Notes under the pieces: generated by a model
Told to the model about the DNA's origin: nothing
Seen by the model: only the letters and a program-made list of their open reading frames with translations
The model's database searches: none
Program-made: the position numbers and the translations under genes
Shown here: positions 1 through 7,961 of the stretch, one piece after another
How positions within the stretch are numbered: the first letter of the stretch is position 1
Layout: every line of letters starts with the position of its first letter
From: Flavobacteriia bacterium
Lineage (GTDB): Bacteria; Bacteroidota; Bacteroidia; Flavobacteriales_D; Crocinitomicaceae
Direction: 5' to 3'
DNA: 15,978 nt
Assembly: GCA_009923965.1 (NCBI GenBank)
Contig: RFSL01000007.1
Location: 1 to 15,978, forward strand

Positions 1-1391
1 CCTTCTTCATAGGCGACTTGTGCTGCTTTAAGAATTTTTACATTATCTGCTTCCGGAAACACAACTGTTTTCGGATTGCTTTGTGCCTTTGAGGTAATAT
101 CACGAACAAGTTTATTATCTAGTCCAAGTCTACTTTTTAGTTCATTTTCGTATTTATCCCAATCTTTAATTGGCTTTTTAGCGACTCCAGAATCCATTGC
201 AGCTTTTGCTACTGCTGGGGCAACATGATAAATCAAACGTGGGTCTAAGGGTTTTGGGATAATTTGATCTCTTCCGAAAGAAATATTTTTCTCGCCATAT
301 GCTTCAAGAACTTCTTCTGGAATTGTTTCTTTTGCCAGTGCTGCGATTGCTTTTACCGCAGCTAACTTCATTTCTTCATTTATCGTAGTTGCCCGAACAT
401 CTAAAGCGCCTCGGAAAATGAATGGAAATCCCAAAACATTATTTACTTGGTTGGGATTATCGGATCTACCTGTCGCCATGATAATATCTTTCCTAACAGA
501 ACTTGCTTCTTGATATGAAATTTCAGGATCTGGATTAGCTAAGGCAAAAACAATTGGATCCTTAGCCATTGAGGCAATCATTTCTTTTGAAACCAATCCT
601 GCACGGGATAATCCAAGAAAAACATCTGCTTTTTTAAAGGCATCATCAAAGGAAATTTCTTTTTCATGAACAGCAAATAAAGCTTTCATGTTATCAATAT
701 CAGTTCTTTTTTTATAAAGTAAACCTTTAGAATCAAACATGAAAATATTTTCTAGTTTAACACCTAAGGTTTGGTATAACATGCAACAAGCTAAGGCAGA
801 TGGTCCAGCACCAGAAACAACAATTTTTACTTTATCGATGGATTTTTTTGCTAGTTCTAAGGCATTTAGTAAGGCAGCAGAAGATATAATTGCCGTACCG
901 TGTTGATCGTCATGCATGATCGGGATATCCAACTCTTCTTTCAAGCGCCTCTCAATTTCAAATGCTTCAGGTGCTTTAATATCTTCTAAATTTATTCCGC
1001 CAAATGTTGGAGAAATTGCCTTGACTGTCTGAATAAAAAGTTCAGGATCGCTAGCATCAATTTCAATATCAAAAACATCAATATCTGCAAAAATTTTAAA
1101 AAGCAAGCCTTTTCCTTCCATTACGGGTTTTGCTGCCAATGGACCAATATTGCCTAAGCCAAGAACTGCCGTTCCATTTGTGATTACAGCAACTAAATTT
1201 GCTTTGCTAGTATATTTATATGCATCATCTTTGTTTTCCGCAATTTTAATGCACGGTTCAGCAACTCCTGGCGAGTATGCTAAGCTTAAATCGCGTTGTG
1301 AAGCATAGGGTTTTGTGGGTACAACTTCAATTTTTCCGGGTTTTCCGGAAGAGTGATAATCTAGCGCTTCTTGCTTAGTAATTTTGGACAT
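1..1391 (-). CDS. maeB: NADP-dependent malic enzyme with C-terminal phosphotransacetylase-like domain (partial, 3' end outside window)
   Basis: Oxidative decarboxylation of malate to pyruvate and CO2 in the cytoplasm, yielding NADPH. I translated the minus strand from the ATG at 1389-1391; the frame stays open to the window edge (463 codons). Seen: the DLSLAYSPGVAEP motif with candidate catalytic Tyr39, the MEGKG motif with Lys94, metal ligands Glu136 and Asp137 (INLEDIK) and Asp162 (MHDDQHGTA), a nucleotide-binding VSGAGPSA loop, and the family signature TGRSDNPNQVNNVLGFP. The Tyr, Lys and metal-ligand positions match, as I recall them, those of E. coli MaeB. From about residue 433 the sequence (NPKTVVFPEADNVKILKAA) reads as the start of a phosphotransacetylase domain, so this is the long fused form of roughly 760 residues, with about 300 missing here. 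In that family the PTA domain is usually thought to be regulatory, binding acetyl-CoA, rather than catalytic. It follows odhB on the same strand after 96 nt and has its own candidate -7 box. Confidence 0.95.
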   Translation of the reverse strand, partial: MSKITKQEALDYHSSGKPGKIEVVPTKPYASQRDLSLAYSPGVAEPCIKIAENKDDAYKYTSKANLVAVITNGTAVLGLGNIGPLAAKPVMEGKGLLFKIFADIDVFDIEIDASDPELFIQTVKAISPTFGGINLEDIKAPEAFEIERRLKEELDIPIMHDDQHGTAIISSAALLNALELAKKSIDKVKIVVSGAGPSALACCMLYQTLGVKLENIFMFDSKGLLYKKRTDIDNMKALFAVHEKEISFDDAFKKADVFLGLSRAGLVSKEMIASMAKDPIVFALANPDPEISYQEASSVRKDIIMATGRSDNPNQVNNVLGFPFIFRGALDVRATTINEEMKLAAVKAIAALAKETIPEEVLEAYGEKNISFGRDQIIPKPLDPRLIYHVAPAVAKAAMDSGVAKKPIKDWDKYENELKSRLGLDNKLVRDITSKAQSNPKTVVFPEADNVKILKAAQVAYEE

Positions 1392-1411
1392 TTCATTCTA
1401 TTTAAGGACCT

Positions 1412-1419
1412 CAAATATA
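1412..1419 (-). promoter_or_regulatory. Candidate Bacteroidota -7 box for maeB
   Basis: On the minus strand the sequence reads TATATTTG, matching the TAnnTTTG -7 consensus, 20 nt upstream of the maeB ATG. I found no clear TTG -33 element at the expected 17-23 nt spacing, so support rests on the -7 box and its position. Confidence 0.4.
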
Positions 1420-1487
1420 CGAAAAAGATGCTAGCTTTTACTTAGGAATTACTTCAGTAATAAGATAGATTTAATAAAATTAAGGAA

Positions 1488-2738
1488 TTACAAATCGAAT
1501 AATTTCTCAAAACTGTCGATGCCTTCAACCATCATTATTTCTGGCTTTTCTAGTATTTCTTTTACTTTGACTAAAAAACCAACAGATTCTTTTCCGTCAA
1601 TAATTCGATGATCATAAGATAAGGCAAGGTACATTATTGGGCGAATCTCAACTTTACTATTAATTGCAACTGGTCGTTCAACGATATTGTGCATTCCTAA
1701 AATAGCAGATTGTGGAGGATTGATAATAGGTGTAGAGAGCATCGATCCAAAAACCCCGCCGTTTGTGATGGTAAAGGTTCCACCTGTCATTTCTTCAGGT
1801 GTAATTTTCCCATCTCTTGCTTTAATTGCTAAGCGCTTTATTTCTCTTTCTATTTCTACTAAGCTCATTTTCTCGGCATTTCGAACAACCGGAACCATTA
1901 ATCCTTTTGGAGAGGAAACAGCAATTCCAATATCAGAATAATCGTGAAAAATCATATCTGTTCCGTCTATTTGACCATTTACAGAAGGGAAAAGTTTCAG
2001 AGCTTCGGTTACGGCTTTGGTGAAAAAGGACATAAAACCTAAATTTACTTCATGTTTTTTGGCAAAAGCATCTTTATATTTTGCTCTTAAATCCATAATT
2101 GGCTTCATGTCGATTTCATTGAATGTCGTTAACATTGCAGTTTCATTCTTTACAGCAACAAGTCGCTCTGCAATTTTTCTGCGTAACATTGACATTTTTT
2201 CTCTTCTCGTGCCTCTGGCTCCTCCATTTATAGCCCCTGATGAAGTACTTATTCCACTTTCTAGTACTTGAAGTACATCTTGCTTTGTAATTCTTCCATC
2301 TTTTCCACTTCCAATTAAGTGCTCATTTGAAAGCGATTTTTCAGCCATAATTTTAACTGCTGCAGGAGAAGGAAGTCCACTTGCATAGGTTTTTTCCTTT
2401 TGAATTTCTGAAGCTTCGCTTGTTTTTTCTTTACTAGTTGGCTCAGAAGGATTTTCATCTTCCTTGCTTTTACTCGAGGAAAAACCTGCAGGTTTCGCTG
2501 CAGATGTGTCGATTAAACAAACTACTTGACCAACTTTTACAACATCACCTTCTGCAGCTTTTAAAGTAATTATTCCACTTTCTTCAGCAGGAAGTTCCAA
2601 GGTTGCTTTATCCGAATCTACTTCTGCCACTGCTTGGTCCTTTTCCACATAATCACCGTCAGCAACTAACCAAGCCGCAATTTCTACTTCTGATATTGAT
2701 TCTCCCGGACTAGGGACTTTCATTTCTAAATGTGCCAT
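1488..2738 (-). CDS. odhB: 2-oxoglutarate dehydrogenase E2 (dihydrolipoyllysine-residue succinyltransferase)
   Basis: E2 core of the 2-oxoglutarate dehydrogenase complex: it moves the succinyl group from lipoate to CoA in the TCA cycle. The 416 residues show the usual three-part layout. An N-terminal lipoyl domain (about 2-78) carries the lipoylated Lys44 in EVDSDKATLEL. A Ser/Glu/Lys-rich linker (about 84-115) leads to a peripheral subunit-binding domain (about 119-160, SPAAVKIMAEK to DGRITKQDVL). The catalytic acyltransferase domain (about 180-416) ends with YDHRIIDG, giving catalytic His377 and Asp381. The pairing with an E1 of the 2-oxoglutarate type upstream, rather than a pyruvate or branched-chain E1, decides the substrate. 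It starts 17 nt after the odhA stop, so the two are probably one transcript. No E3 (lipoamide dehydrogenase) gene is visible nearby, which is common. Length is normal. Confidence 0.96.
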   Translation of the reverse strand: MAHLEMKVPSPGESISEVEIAAWLVADGDYVEKDQAVAEVDSDKATLELPAEESGIITLKAAEGDVVKVGQVVCLIDTSAAKPAGFSSSKSKEDENPSEPTSKEKTSEASEIQKEKTYASGLPSPAAVKIMAEKSLSNEHLIGSGKDGRITKQDVLQVLESGISTSSGAINGGARGTRREKMSMLRRKIAERLVAVKNETAMLTTFNEIDMKPIMDLRAKYKDAFAKKHEVNLGFMSFFTKAVTEALKLFPSVNGQIDGTDMIFHDYSDIGIAVSSPKGLMVPVVRNAEKMSLVEIEREIKRLAIKARDGKITPEEMTGGTFTITNGGVFGSMLSTPIINPPQSAILGMHNIVERPVAINSKVEIRPIMYLALSYDHRIIDGKESVGFLVKVKEILEKPEIMMVEGIDSFEKLFDL

Positions 2739-2755
2739 AATAATTTCAAATTACT

Positions 2756-5482
2756 TTATTTTCCAACTGAAATTTTAGCAAAAGCAAAGATTTCGCTGAA
2801 TAATTTCGCTAATCTTTTTTCATGTAATTTCTTTGAGCCTTCAGCAGATGCTGCGCTTGCAGGCCTACAAATTCCGATCAAATTTAATTTACTTAAGTTC
2901 ATAGCCATGTATGTCCAAGCCCCCATATTTGACGGTTCTTCTTGTGCCCAAACAGTATTTTTTGCATCGTATTTTTCAAGAAGTGCATCGATTTGTTTTT
3001 GTGGGAATGGATACAATTGCTCAATTCGAACGAAGGCTATATTTTCAGTTTTCAAGTCTTCCGCTTTTTCTTTCATTTCGTAATAGAATTTCCCACTACA
3101 CAAAACAAGCGTATCTACTTTTTTGGGATCCGCATTTTTGTCGTCAATTACTTCTTGAAACCCTCCGTTTGCCATTTCCTCTAAGCTTGAAGTCGCAGCT
3201 GGATAGCGTAAAAGCATTTTTGGAGAAAAAACAACAAGTGGTTTTCTGAATTCACGTTTCAGTTGTCTTCTTAAAAGATGAAAATGATTGCTAGGAGTAG
3301 ACGTATTTACTATTTGCATATTTAAATCCGCGCATTGTTGCAGAAATCGCTCCATTCTCGCGCTTGAATGTTCTGCACCCTGACCTTCGTATCCATGAGG
3401 CAGTAATAAAACTAATCCACTTTGTGTTGCCCATTTATCCTCTCCAGCAGAAATAAATTGATCAATCATTGTTTGGGCACCATTAAAGAAATCTCCAAAT
3501 TGTGCCTCCCAAATTGTAAGTCCATTTGGAGTAGCTAATGAATAACCGTATTCAAATCCCAACACGCCATATTCGGAGAGTAAGGAATTATAAATTTCAA
3601 ATTTTGCTTGTTTCTCAGAAAGTAAATTTAAGGTCTCAATTTTCTCTTCTGTATCTTCTGTTATTACAACAGCGTGACGGTGAGAAAAGGTACCTCGTTC
3701 AACATCTTGCCCTGAAATCCTTACCGAATGCCCTTCATTTAAGAGACTAGCATATGCAAGCATTTCCGCAGAACCCCAATCCATTTTGTTATTTTTGAAG
3801 GCATTCAATCGATCCTCAAATATTTTAGCAATTTTCCTAAAATATTTTTTGCCTTCAGGAAGTGTTGATAATTTTATGCCAAGGTTAAACAGAATTTTCT
3901 TGTCAAGACCTGTCTTTGGAGATTCTTCAAAGTCTTTAGCAGTTCCGTGTCGATAATCTTTCCATATCAAACTTAAAAAATCAAAAACAGATGCTTTGTC
4001 ATTCTCACGAGCTGCATTAAATTCATCTTCTAGAAACTGATTGTAGCTATCTTCAATTTTCTTAGCTTCATCTTTGCTAATTAGCCCTTCCTCTTCAAGT
4101 TGTTCTTGATAAATTACTTTTGGATTTGGGTGTTTCGCAATGATATCATATAATTTTGGTTGCGTAAATTTTGGTTCATCGCCTTCATTGTGACCATATT
4201 TTCGGTAGCATAATAAATCGATAAAAATATCTCTACTAAAAACTTGTCGGTATTCTACTGCAATTTCTATAGCTTGAACCACCGCTTCAAGGTCATCTCC
4301 ATTTACATGAAATACAGGACACAAAGTTGTTTTAGCAACATCTGTGCAGTAGGTAGACGAGCGTGCGTCAATATAATTTGTAGTGAAACCTACTTGATTA
4401 TTTACAATTATATGAATAGTTCCTCCTGCGCGATAGCCCGCAAGTTGCGCCATTTGAATTGTTTCATAAACAATACCTTGTCCAGCAATGGCAGCATCTC
4501 CATGAATTAATACGGGGCATACTTTCTTTTCATCCATGTAAACATGGTCAATTTTAGCCCTTGCAATTCCCTCTACTACTGTATTTACAGCCTCGAGATG
4601 CGACGGATTTGGTGCAAGTGTAAGCCCCATTTTTTTACCGTTGTCAAGTACTATGTTTGAGGTGAAACCTTGGTGGTATTTTACATCGCCATCAAAAGTG
4701 CTTTCAAAATCAAATTCTTTTCCTTCAAATTCACTAAAAATATCTCTAGGTTGTTTTTTAAAGATGTTTGTTAAGGTATTCAGTCGACCACGATGAGCCA
4801 TTCCCATTACAAAATATTCAACACCTAACTCAGACCCTTTAGTAACCATGGAATCTAAAGCAGGAATTAATGCTTCTCCTCCTTCTATTGAAAAACGTTT
4901 TTGTCCAACGAATTTTTTTCCAAGAAAGGATTCAAAACTTGAGGCCTCATTGAGTTTTTTGAAAAGTTGAATTTTGCGTTCTTTTGTAATTTCTGGACGG
5001 TTACTAATTTCTATTTTTGTCTTAAACCATTCAATTCTTTCGGGGTCACGCATGTAAATAAATTCAATCCCGATCGATTGACAATAGGTGAGTTCAAGGT
5101 GAGAAATAATATTTTTTAATGTATCTGGACCAATTCCGATTGTTTCGCCTGCTTGAAAAATACTTTCTAAGTCTATTTCTGAAAGTCCAAAATTTTCGAT
5201 TGATAAATCTGGAGTGTATTGACGGCGCTCACGAACAGGATTTGTCTTTGTAAAAAGATGTCCTCGAGTGCGATAACCATTAATCAGTTGTATAACTTTG
5301 AATTCTTTTTGAAAATTTTCAGGAATTTCGCCACTGTCTTCATAATTAGCTTGTGCAAATTCAAATCCCTCAAAAAATTTCACCCAACCACTATCAATAC
5401 TATTTGGATCTTTTTGATATTGTTTATACAAGTGATCGATTGCATTCAAATCAGCATTCCCCACATACGAAACTTTATCCAT
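2756..5482 (-). CDS. sucA: 2-oxoglutarate dehydrogenase E1 component (thiamine diphosphate-dependent)
   Basis: Decarboxylates 2-oxoglutarate and passes the succinyl group to the lipoyl arm of E2; cytoplasmic TCA-cycle enzyme, also called OdhA. At 908 residues it is close to the usual 900-940. The N-terminus (about 5-45, VGNADLNAIDHLYKQY to VKFFEGFEF) is the short segment typical of E1o and thought to bind the rest of the complex. Seen further on: GMAHRGRLN (227-235), SHLE (294-297), the ThDP/Mg region GDAAIAGQG (328-336) with NNQVGFTT (361-368), then the transketolase-like pyrimidine domain with EAQFGDFFNGAQ and HGYEGQGAEHSSAR, and the C-terminal WAQEEPSNMGAW motif. It is the first gene of the odhA-odhB pair. 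The ATG at 5482 sits 24 nt behind a TAACTTTG box on the same strand. No lesion seen. Confidence 0.97.
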   Translation of the reverse strand: MDKVSYVGNADLNAIDHLYKQYQKDPNSIDSGWVKFFEGFEFAQANYEDSGEIPENFQKEFKVIQLINGYRTRGHLFTKTNPVRERRQYTPDLSIENFGLSEIDLESIFQAGETIGIGPDTLKNIISHLELTYCQSIGIEFIYMRDPERIEWFKTKIEISNRPEITKERKIQLFKKLNEASSFESFLGKKFVGQKRFSIEGGEALIPALDSMVTKGSELGVEYFVMGMAHRGRLNTLTNIFKKQPRDIFSEFEGKEFDFESTFDGDVKYHQGFTSNIVLDNGKKMGLTLAPNPSHLEAVNTVVEGIARAKIDHVYMDEKKVCPVLIHGDAAIAGQGIVYETIQMAQLAGYRAGGTIHIIVNNQVGFTTNYIDARSSTYCTDVAKTTLCPVFHVNGDDLEAVVQAIEIAVEYRQVFSRDIFIDLLCYRKYGHNEGDEPKFTQPKLYDIIAKHPNPKVIYQEQLEEEGLISKDEAKKIEDSYNQFLEDEFNAARENDKASVFDFLSLIWKDYRHGTAKDFEESPKTGLDKKILFNLGIKLSTLPEGKKYFRKIAKIFEDRLNAFKNNKMDWGSAEMLAYASLLNEGHSVRISGQDVERGTFSHRHAVVITEDTEEKIETLNLLSEKQAKFEIYNSLLSEYGVLGFEYGYSLATPNGLTIWEAQFGDFFNGAQTMIDQFISAGEDKWATQSGLVLLLPHGYEGQGAEHSSARMERFLQQCADLNMQIVNTSTPSNHFHLLRRQLKREFRKPLVVFSPKMLLRYPAATSSLEEMANGGFQEVIDDKNADPKKVDTLVLCSGKFYYEMKEKAEDLKTENIAFVRIEQLYPFPQKQIDALLEKYDAKNTVWAQEEPSNMGAWTYMAMNLSKLNLIGICRPASAASAEGSKKLHEKRLAKLFSEIFAFAKISVGK

Positions 5483-5506
5483 GATGATTGATGTTCTTTA
5501 GGAAAG

Positions 5507-5514
5507 CAAAGTTA
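5507..5514 (-). promoter_or_regulatory. Candidate -7 box for sucA-odhB
   Basis: Minus-strand TAACTTTG, an exact TAnnTTTG match, 24 nt upstream of the sucA ATG and inside the 80-nt gap after menA. The -33 region is only T-rich, with no clean TTG. It suggests sucA-odhB can be transcribed separately from DUF2480-menA. Confidence 0.5.
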
Positions 5515-5562
5515 TTAATTTCATTAGGAAATAAAACTATTTAGAAAAGTAATTCTATTTTT

Positions 5563-6486
5563 TTAATTGGGTTTTATCAAATTTATCACAAGAGCAAAAA
5601 TCAATGAAGAAAAAAATGTGATAAGCGCTACTTTTTTTAATTCTGGATCTAAATCTTTTGGTTCAGAGGTTTGGAATACTCGTTTTAAGTGAAAAATCAG
5701 TGATATTGAAGGGATTAAAGCTACAAACAATAAGAAGTTATAGGTTAGGGCGCTAATTACTAATACAGAAACAAACCAAAAACTCAGCCCTAGGATAATT
5801 AAAAACCCATGATAGTATTTTGCTTTTTCAAAACCCATAGATACAACAAGTGTATTTTTCTTTGATTGCTTGTCATTTTCGTGGTCCCTTAAATTATTTA
5901 AATTAAGAACTGCTGCACTCCAAAGTCCAACTGTTATTGCAGGTAATAATACCAACCACTGAAATCCCTCTCCATAGAGTGAAAAAACTCCTAAAGTACT
6001 CACCAAACCAAAAAATAGAAAAACCATTAAATCTCCAAATCCATGATAGCCGTATGCTCTTTTCCCAATAGTGTAAGTTATTGCTGCAAGAACACAAGAT
6101 AAAGCCAAGCCAACATAAAAATAGATGAGGTCTTCACTTAGATTTTTAGCACTTATATAAATCAAACTTCCGGCAAAAAGTAGTGCCAGTATGGAACATA
6201 TTATAATTCCTATTTTCATTTCTTTTTTGGAAATAAGTCCTGCTTGAACTGTTCTTTTTGGTCCAATCCGATTGTTGTTATCACTTCCTTTTTGACTGTC
6301 TCCGAGGTCATTGGAAAAATTTGATAGTATTTGAAAACTGATGGTTGTCAAAATGGCAAATAAAAAAATAAGAGTGTCCCATTTATCAAGTAAGGCAGCC
6401 ATTCCAGAACCAATAATAATTCCAGAAACAGATAAAGGCAGAGTTCTCAACCTCATTGCATCAATCCAGAATTTGATTTTTGACAT
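5563..6486 (-). CDS. menA: 1,4-dihydroxy-2-naphthoate polyprenyltransferase (menaquinone biosynthesis)
   Basis: Integral membrane UbiA-family prenyltransferase that joins 1,4-dihydroxy-2-naphthoate to a polyprenyl diphosphate, giving demethylmenaquinone, the membrane-bound step of vitamin K2 synthesis. The 307 residues are very hydrophobic with about eight or nine likely membrane helices. The first Asp-rich motif is NFSNDLGDSQKG (Asn59, Asp60, Asp63), followed by RIGPKRTVQAGLIS as in MenA proteins. The second is LNNLRDHENDKQSKKNTL (Asn198, Asp201, Asp205). A YGYHGFGDLMVFLFFG stretch (about 145-160) is also MenA-like; these argue against the related UbiA, heme O or homogentisate prenyltransferases. 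It lies 17 nt downstream of the DUF2480 gene on the same strand with no promoter visible between, so the two are probably co-transcribed. No Shine-Dalgarno is seen. Confidence 0.93.
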   Translation of the reverse strand: MSKIKFWIDAMRLRTLPLSVSGIIIGSGMAALLDKWDTLIFLFAILTTISFQILSNFSNDLGDSQKGSDNNNRIGPKRTVQAGLISKKEMKIGIIICSILALLFAGSLIYISAKNLSEDLIYFYVGLALSCVLAAITYTIGKRAYGYHGFGDLMVFLFFGLVSTLGVFSLYGEGFQWLVLLPAITVGLWSAAVLNLNNLRDHENDKQSKKNTLVVSMGFEKAKYYHGFLIILGLSFWFVSVLVISALTYNFLLFVALIPSISLIFHLKRVFQTSEPKDLDPELKKVALITFFSSLIFALVINLIKPN

Positions 6487-6503
6487 TTTTTAAAATATTA
6501 ATT

Positions 6504-7019
6504 TTAGTCTTTATTTTTTGCTTTCTTATAAACGGGAACTGTAGAGCAAGGTTCTCCATACATCAATGAATCAACATGCGGCTGTAAATGATTTAACAAA
6601 GTGACGAGTGCAAATTCAGGATTTGAAATATCGCTACATCCTTTCACAATAACTTTTGCATTTTTAAATTTAGCTGTATCAATTTTCCCAATATTTTCTG
6701 CTATAAGTTGTTTTTCTAGATCAATTTTAGAACCGACACAGATACATGCAGCATGTGGATGTAGCGCAGCTGAAACAAGCATAAAAGCCCAAGTTGGAAT
6801 AATAGCATCTGCTGAACAATAAATATAAACTGACTTTCCTCGATATCTTTCCCAATCTGCATTTTTAATCCAAAAACGAAAATCTTTTTCCTTGAGCACA
6901 AGTCCTTGCCATAAATGAGCGGCTAAATCGAGGCCAAGTAAAATACTTCTTGGCTTAAAATCCGCAAGGTCTAATTGAATCAAGCCACTGTCTTTGATTT
7001 TATTCTTAATCTCATCCAT
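6504..7019 (-). CDS. DUF2480 family protein, function unknown
   Basis: A 171-residue soluble protein with no signal peptide or membrane segment. I recognise it as DUF2480, a family I know mainly from Bacteroidota; it has no established function. The best-kept stretches by memory of the family are LKEKDFR (about 42-48), CSADAIIPTWAFM (68-80), VKGCSD (125-130) and MYGEPCSTVPVYKK (153-166). Three cysteines, each followed by serine (Cys68, Cys128, Cys158), lie in those stretches, which could mean a metal, Fe-S or thiol site; that is inference. It starts the minus-strand unit upstream of menA (17-nt gap), which hints at co-expression with menaquinone synthesis but does not prove a shared role. A TAAATTTG box lies only 4 nt before the ATG, so if used the mRNA would be nearly leaderless. 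Confidence 0.88.
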   Translation of the reverse strand: MDEIKNKIKDSGLIQLDLADFKPRSILLGLDLAAHLWQGLVLKEKDFRFWIKNADWERYRGKSVYIYCSADAIIPTWAFMLVSAALHPHAACICVGSKIDLEKQLIAENIGKIDTAKFKNAKVIVKGCSDISNPEFALVTLLNHLQPHVDSLMYGEPCSTVPVYKKAKNKD

Positions 7020-7020
7020 G

Positions 7021-7054
7021 TTGCAAATTTAAGTTTTTTAATCGTCTAACTTTG
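7021..7054 (+). promoter_or_regulatory. Candidate promoter (-33 TTG and -7 TAACTTTG) for the rhomboid gene
   Basis: TTG at 7021-7023 and TAACTTTG at 7047-7054 with a 23-nt spacer, at the upper end of the usual range. Transcription would start near 7061, leaving a leader of about 70 nt before the ATG at 7131. The -33 element directly abuts the opposite-strand -7 candidate of the DUF2480 gene. Confidence 0.5.
7024..7031 (-). promoter_or_regulatory. Weak candidate -7 box for DUF2480-menA
   Basis: Minus-strand TAAATTTG fits TAnnTTTG but ends only 4 nt before the DUF2480 ATG, and no TTG is seen at the proper distance upstream. Either the message is leaderless or this match is by chance in AT-rich DNA. 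Confidence 0.28.
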
Positions 7055-7130
7055 ATTCTAAATTAAAAAACTCAGTCACTATGTCAGTCTTTTTAGGAAG
7101 GCACATTCTTTGACATTAAGACTTAAAATT

Positions 7131-7892
7131 ATGAATAAACATCCTCAATTTGATAATCATTTGCGCAATGCATATCCACCAGCATTGTTGGTTGTTGTAT
7201 TCATGTTGATGGTATATTGGGCAGATTTTTTATTTATCACAGATTTCCATAAATATGGTGTTCTTCCAAGAAGTATTGAGGGTTTAAAAGGTGTGATTTT
7301 TATGCCATGGATACATGCTCACGATGACTATAAACATCTTTTAAATAATTCTATTCCTACTTTTCTTTTGTTAACTCTATTGTTTTACTCGTATAAAAAA
7401 ATTGCGCTTAAAGTCTTTTTCCTTAGTTGGATTTATACAGGTTTATTTCTTTGGATTTTCGCTAAAAATAACGGCGCTTATCACATTGGAATGAGTGGAG
7501 TAATATACAGTTTAGCTACTTTTTTATTTACTTCGGGTGTCTTAAGAAAATACCTTCCACTTCAAGCTTTATCTTTATTTATCGTATTTATTTATGGAAG
7601 TTTAATTTGGGGGATTTTCCCTACTAGCTCCCGTGTTTCTTGGGAAGGTCATTTAATGGGTTTTGTTGTAGGAATAATTTTGGCTTTCTATTACCGAAAA
7701 GAAGGTCCTCAACGTCCAAAATACGACTATGAAATTGAAAAAGAACTTGGAATTGAACCTCCAGATTTAGAGGGAATATATTTGGAGCAACAGCGTATCG
7801 AAAACGAGCAAGAACAAGCATTAGATAAAGATTCAGGCGAGGAACAAAGGATAAAAATCTTCTACGATTATAAAAAAGACCTTGATAAATAA
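7131..7892 (+). CDS. Rhomboid family intramembrane serine protease
   Basis: Predicted membrane protease that cleaves substrates within or near the bilayer; its substrate cannot be told from sequence. From the ATG at 7131 it has 253 residues and about six hydrophobic segments. Seen: HLLNN (69-73), the Asn-containing motif of the rhomboid active-site region; the GxSG motif in HIGMSGVIYS with nucleophile Ser122; and catalytic His174 in WEGHLMGFVVG. After the last helix (about residue 190) comes a cytosolic, highly charged Glu/Lys/Asp/Gln-rich tail of some 60 residues, probably partly coiled. Start choice: a TTG at 7110 in the same frame would add 7 residues and has a good AGGAAGG at 7095-7101 (8-nt spacing). 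I prefer the ATG because TTG starts are uncommon and MNKHPQFDNHLRNAYPPA resembles family N-termini. It is followed after 69 nt by the PurF-like gene, which has its own candidate promoter. Confidence 0.88.
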   Translation: MNKHPQFDNHLRNAYPPALLVVVFMLMVYWADFLFITDFHKYGVLPRSIEGLKGVIFMPWIHAHDDYKHLLNNSIPTFLLLTLLFYSYKKIALKVFFLSWIYTGLFLWIFAKNNGAYHIGMSGVIYSLATFLFTSGVLRKYLPLQALSLFIVFIYGSLIWGIFPTSSRVSWEGHLMGFVVGIILAFYYRKEGPQRPKYDYEIEKELGIEPPDLEGIYLEQQRIENEQEQALDKDSGEEQRIKIFYDYKKDLDK

Positions 7893-7906
7893 TTTGCTAA
7901 AAACTT

Positions 7907-7940
7907 TTGGGGCTGAACTCAAAACAAATCAGTAACTTCG
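7907..7940 (+). promoter_or_regulatory. Candidate promoter for the purF-like gene
   Basis: TTG at 7907-7909 and TAACTTCG at 7933-7940, spacer 23 nt. The -7 box differs from TAnnTTTG by one base (TTCG for TTTG). It lies 21 nt before the ATG at 7962. Confidence 0.45.
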
Positions 7941-7961
7941 CGTCAAATCCTTCTGTTAAAT

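Noticed and set aside
1444..1466. Weak hairpin ATTAC-TTCA-GTAAT after odhB, as a terminator
   Set aside because: The stem is only five mostly A/T pairs, and flanking bases do not extend it. It is too weak to call a rho-independent terminator.
4244..4510. Open frames on the strand opposite sucA, odhB and other genes (for example this 88-codon frame)
   Set aside because: They lie fully inside well-supported genes on the other strand, have no recognisable motifs, and are explained by the low frequency of stops opposite coding sequence.
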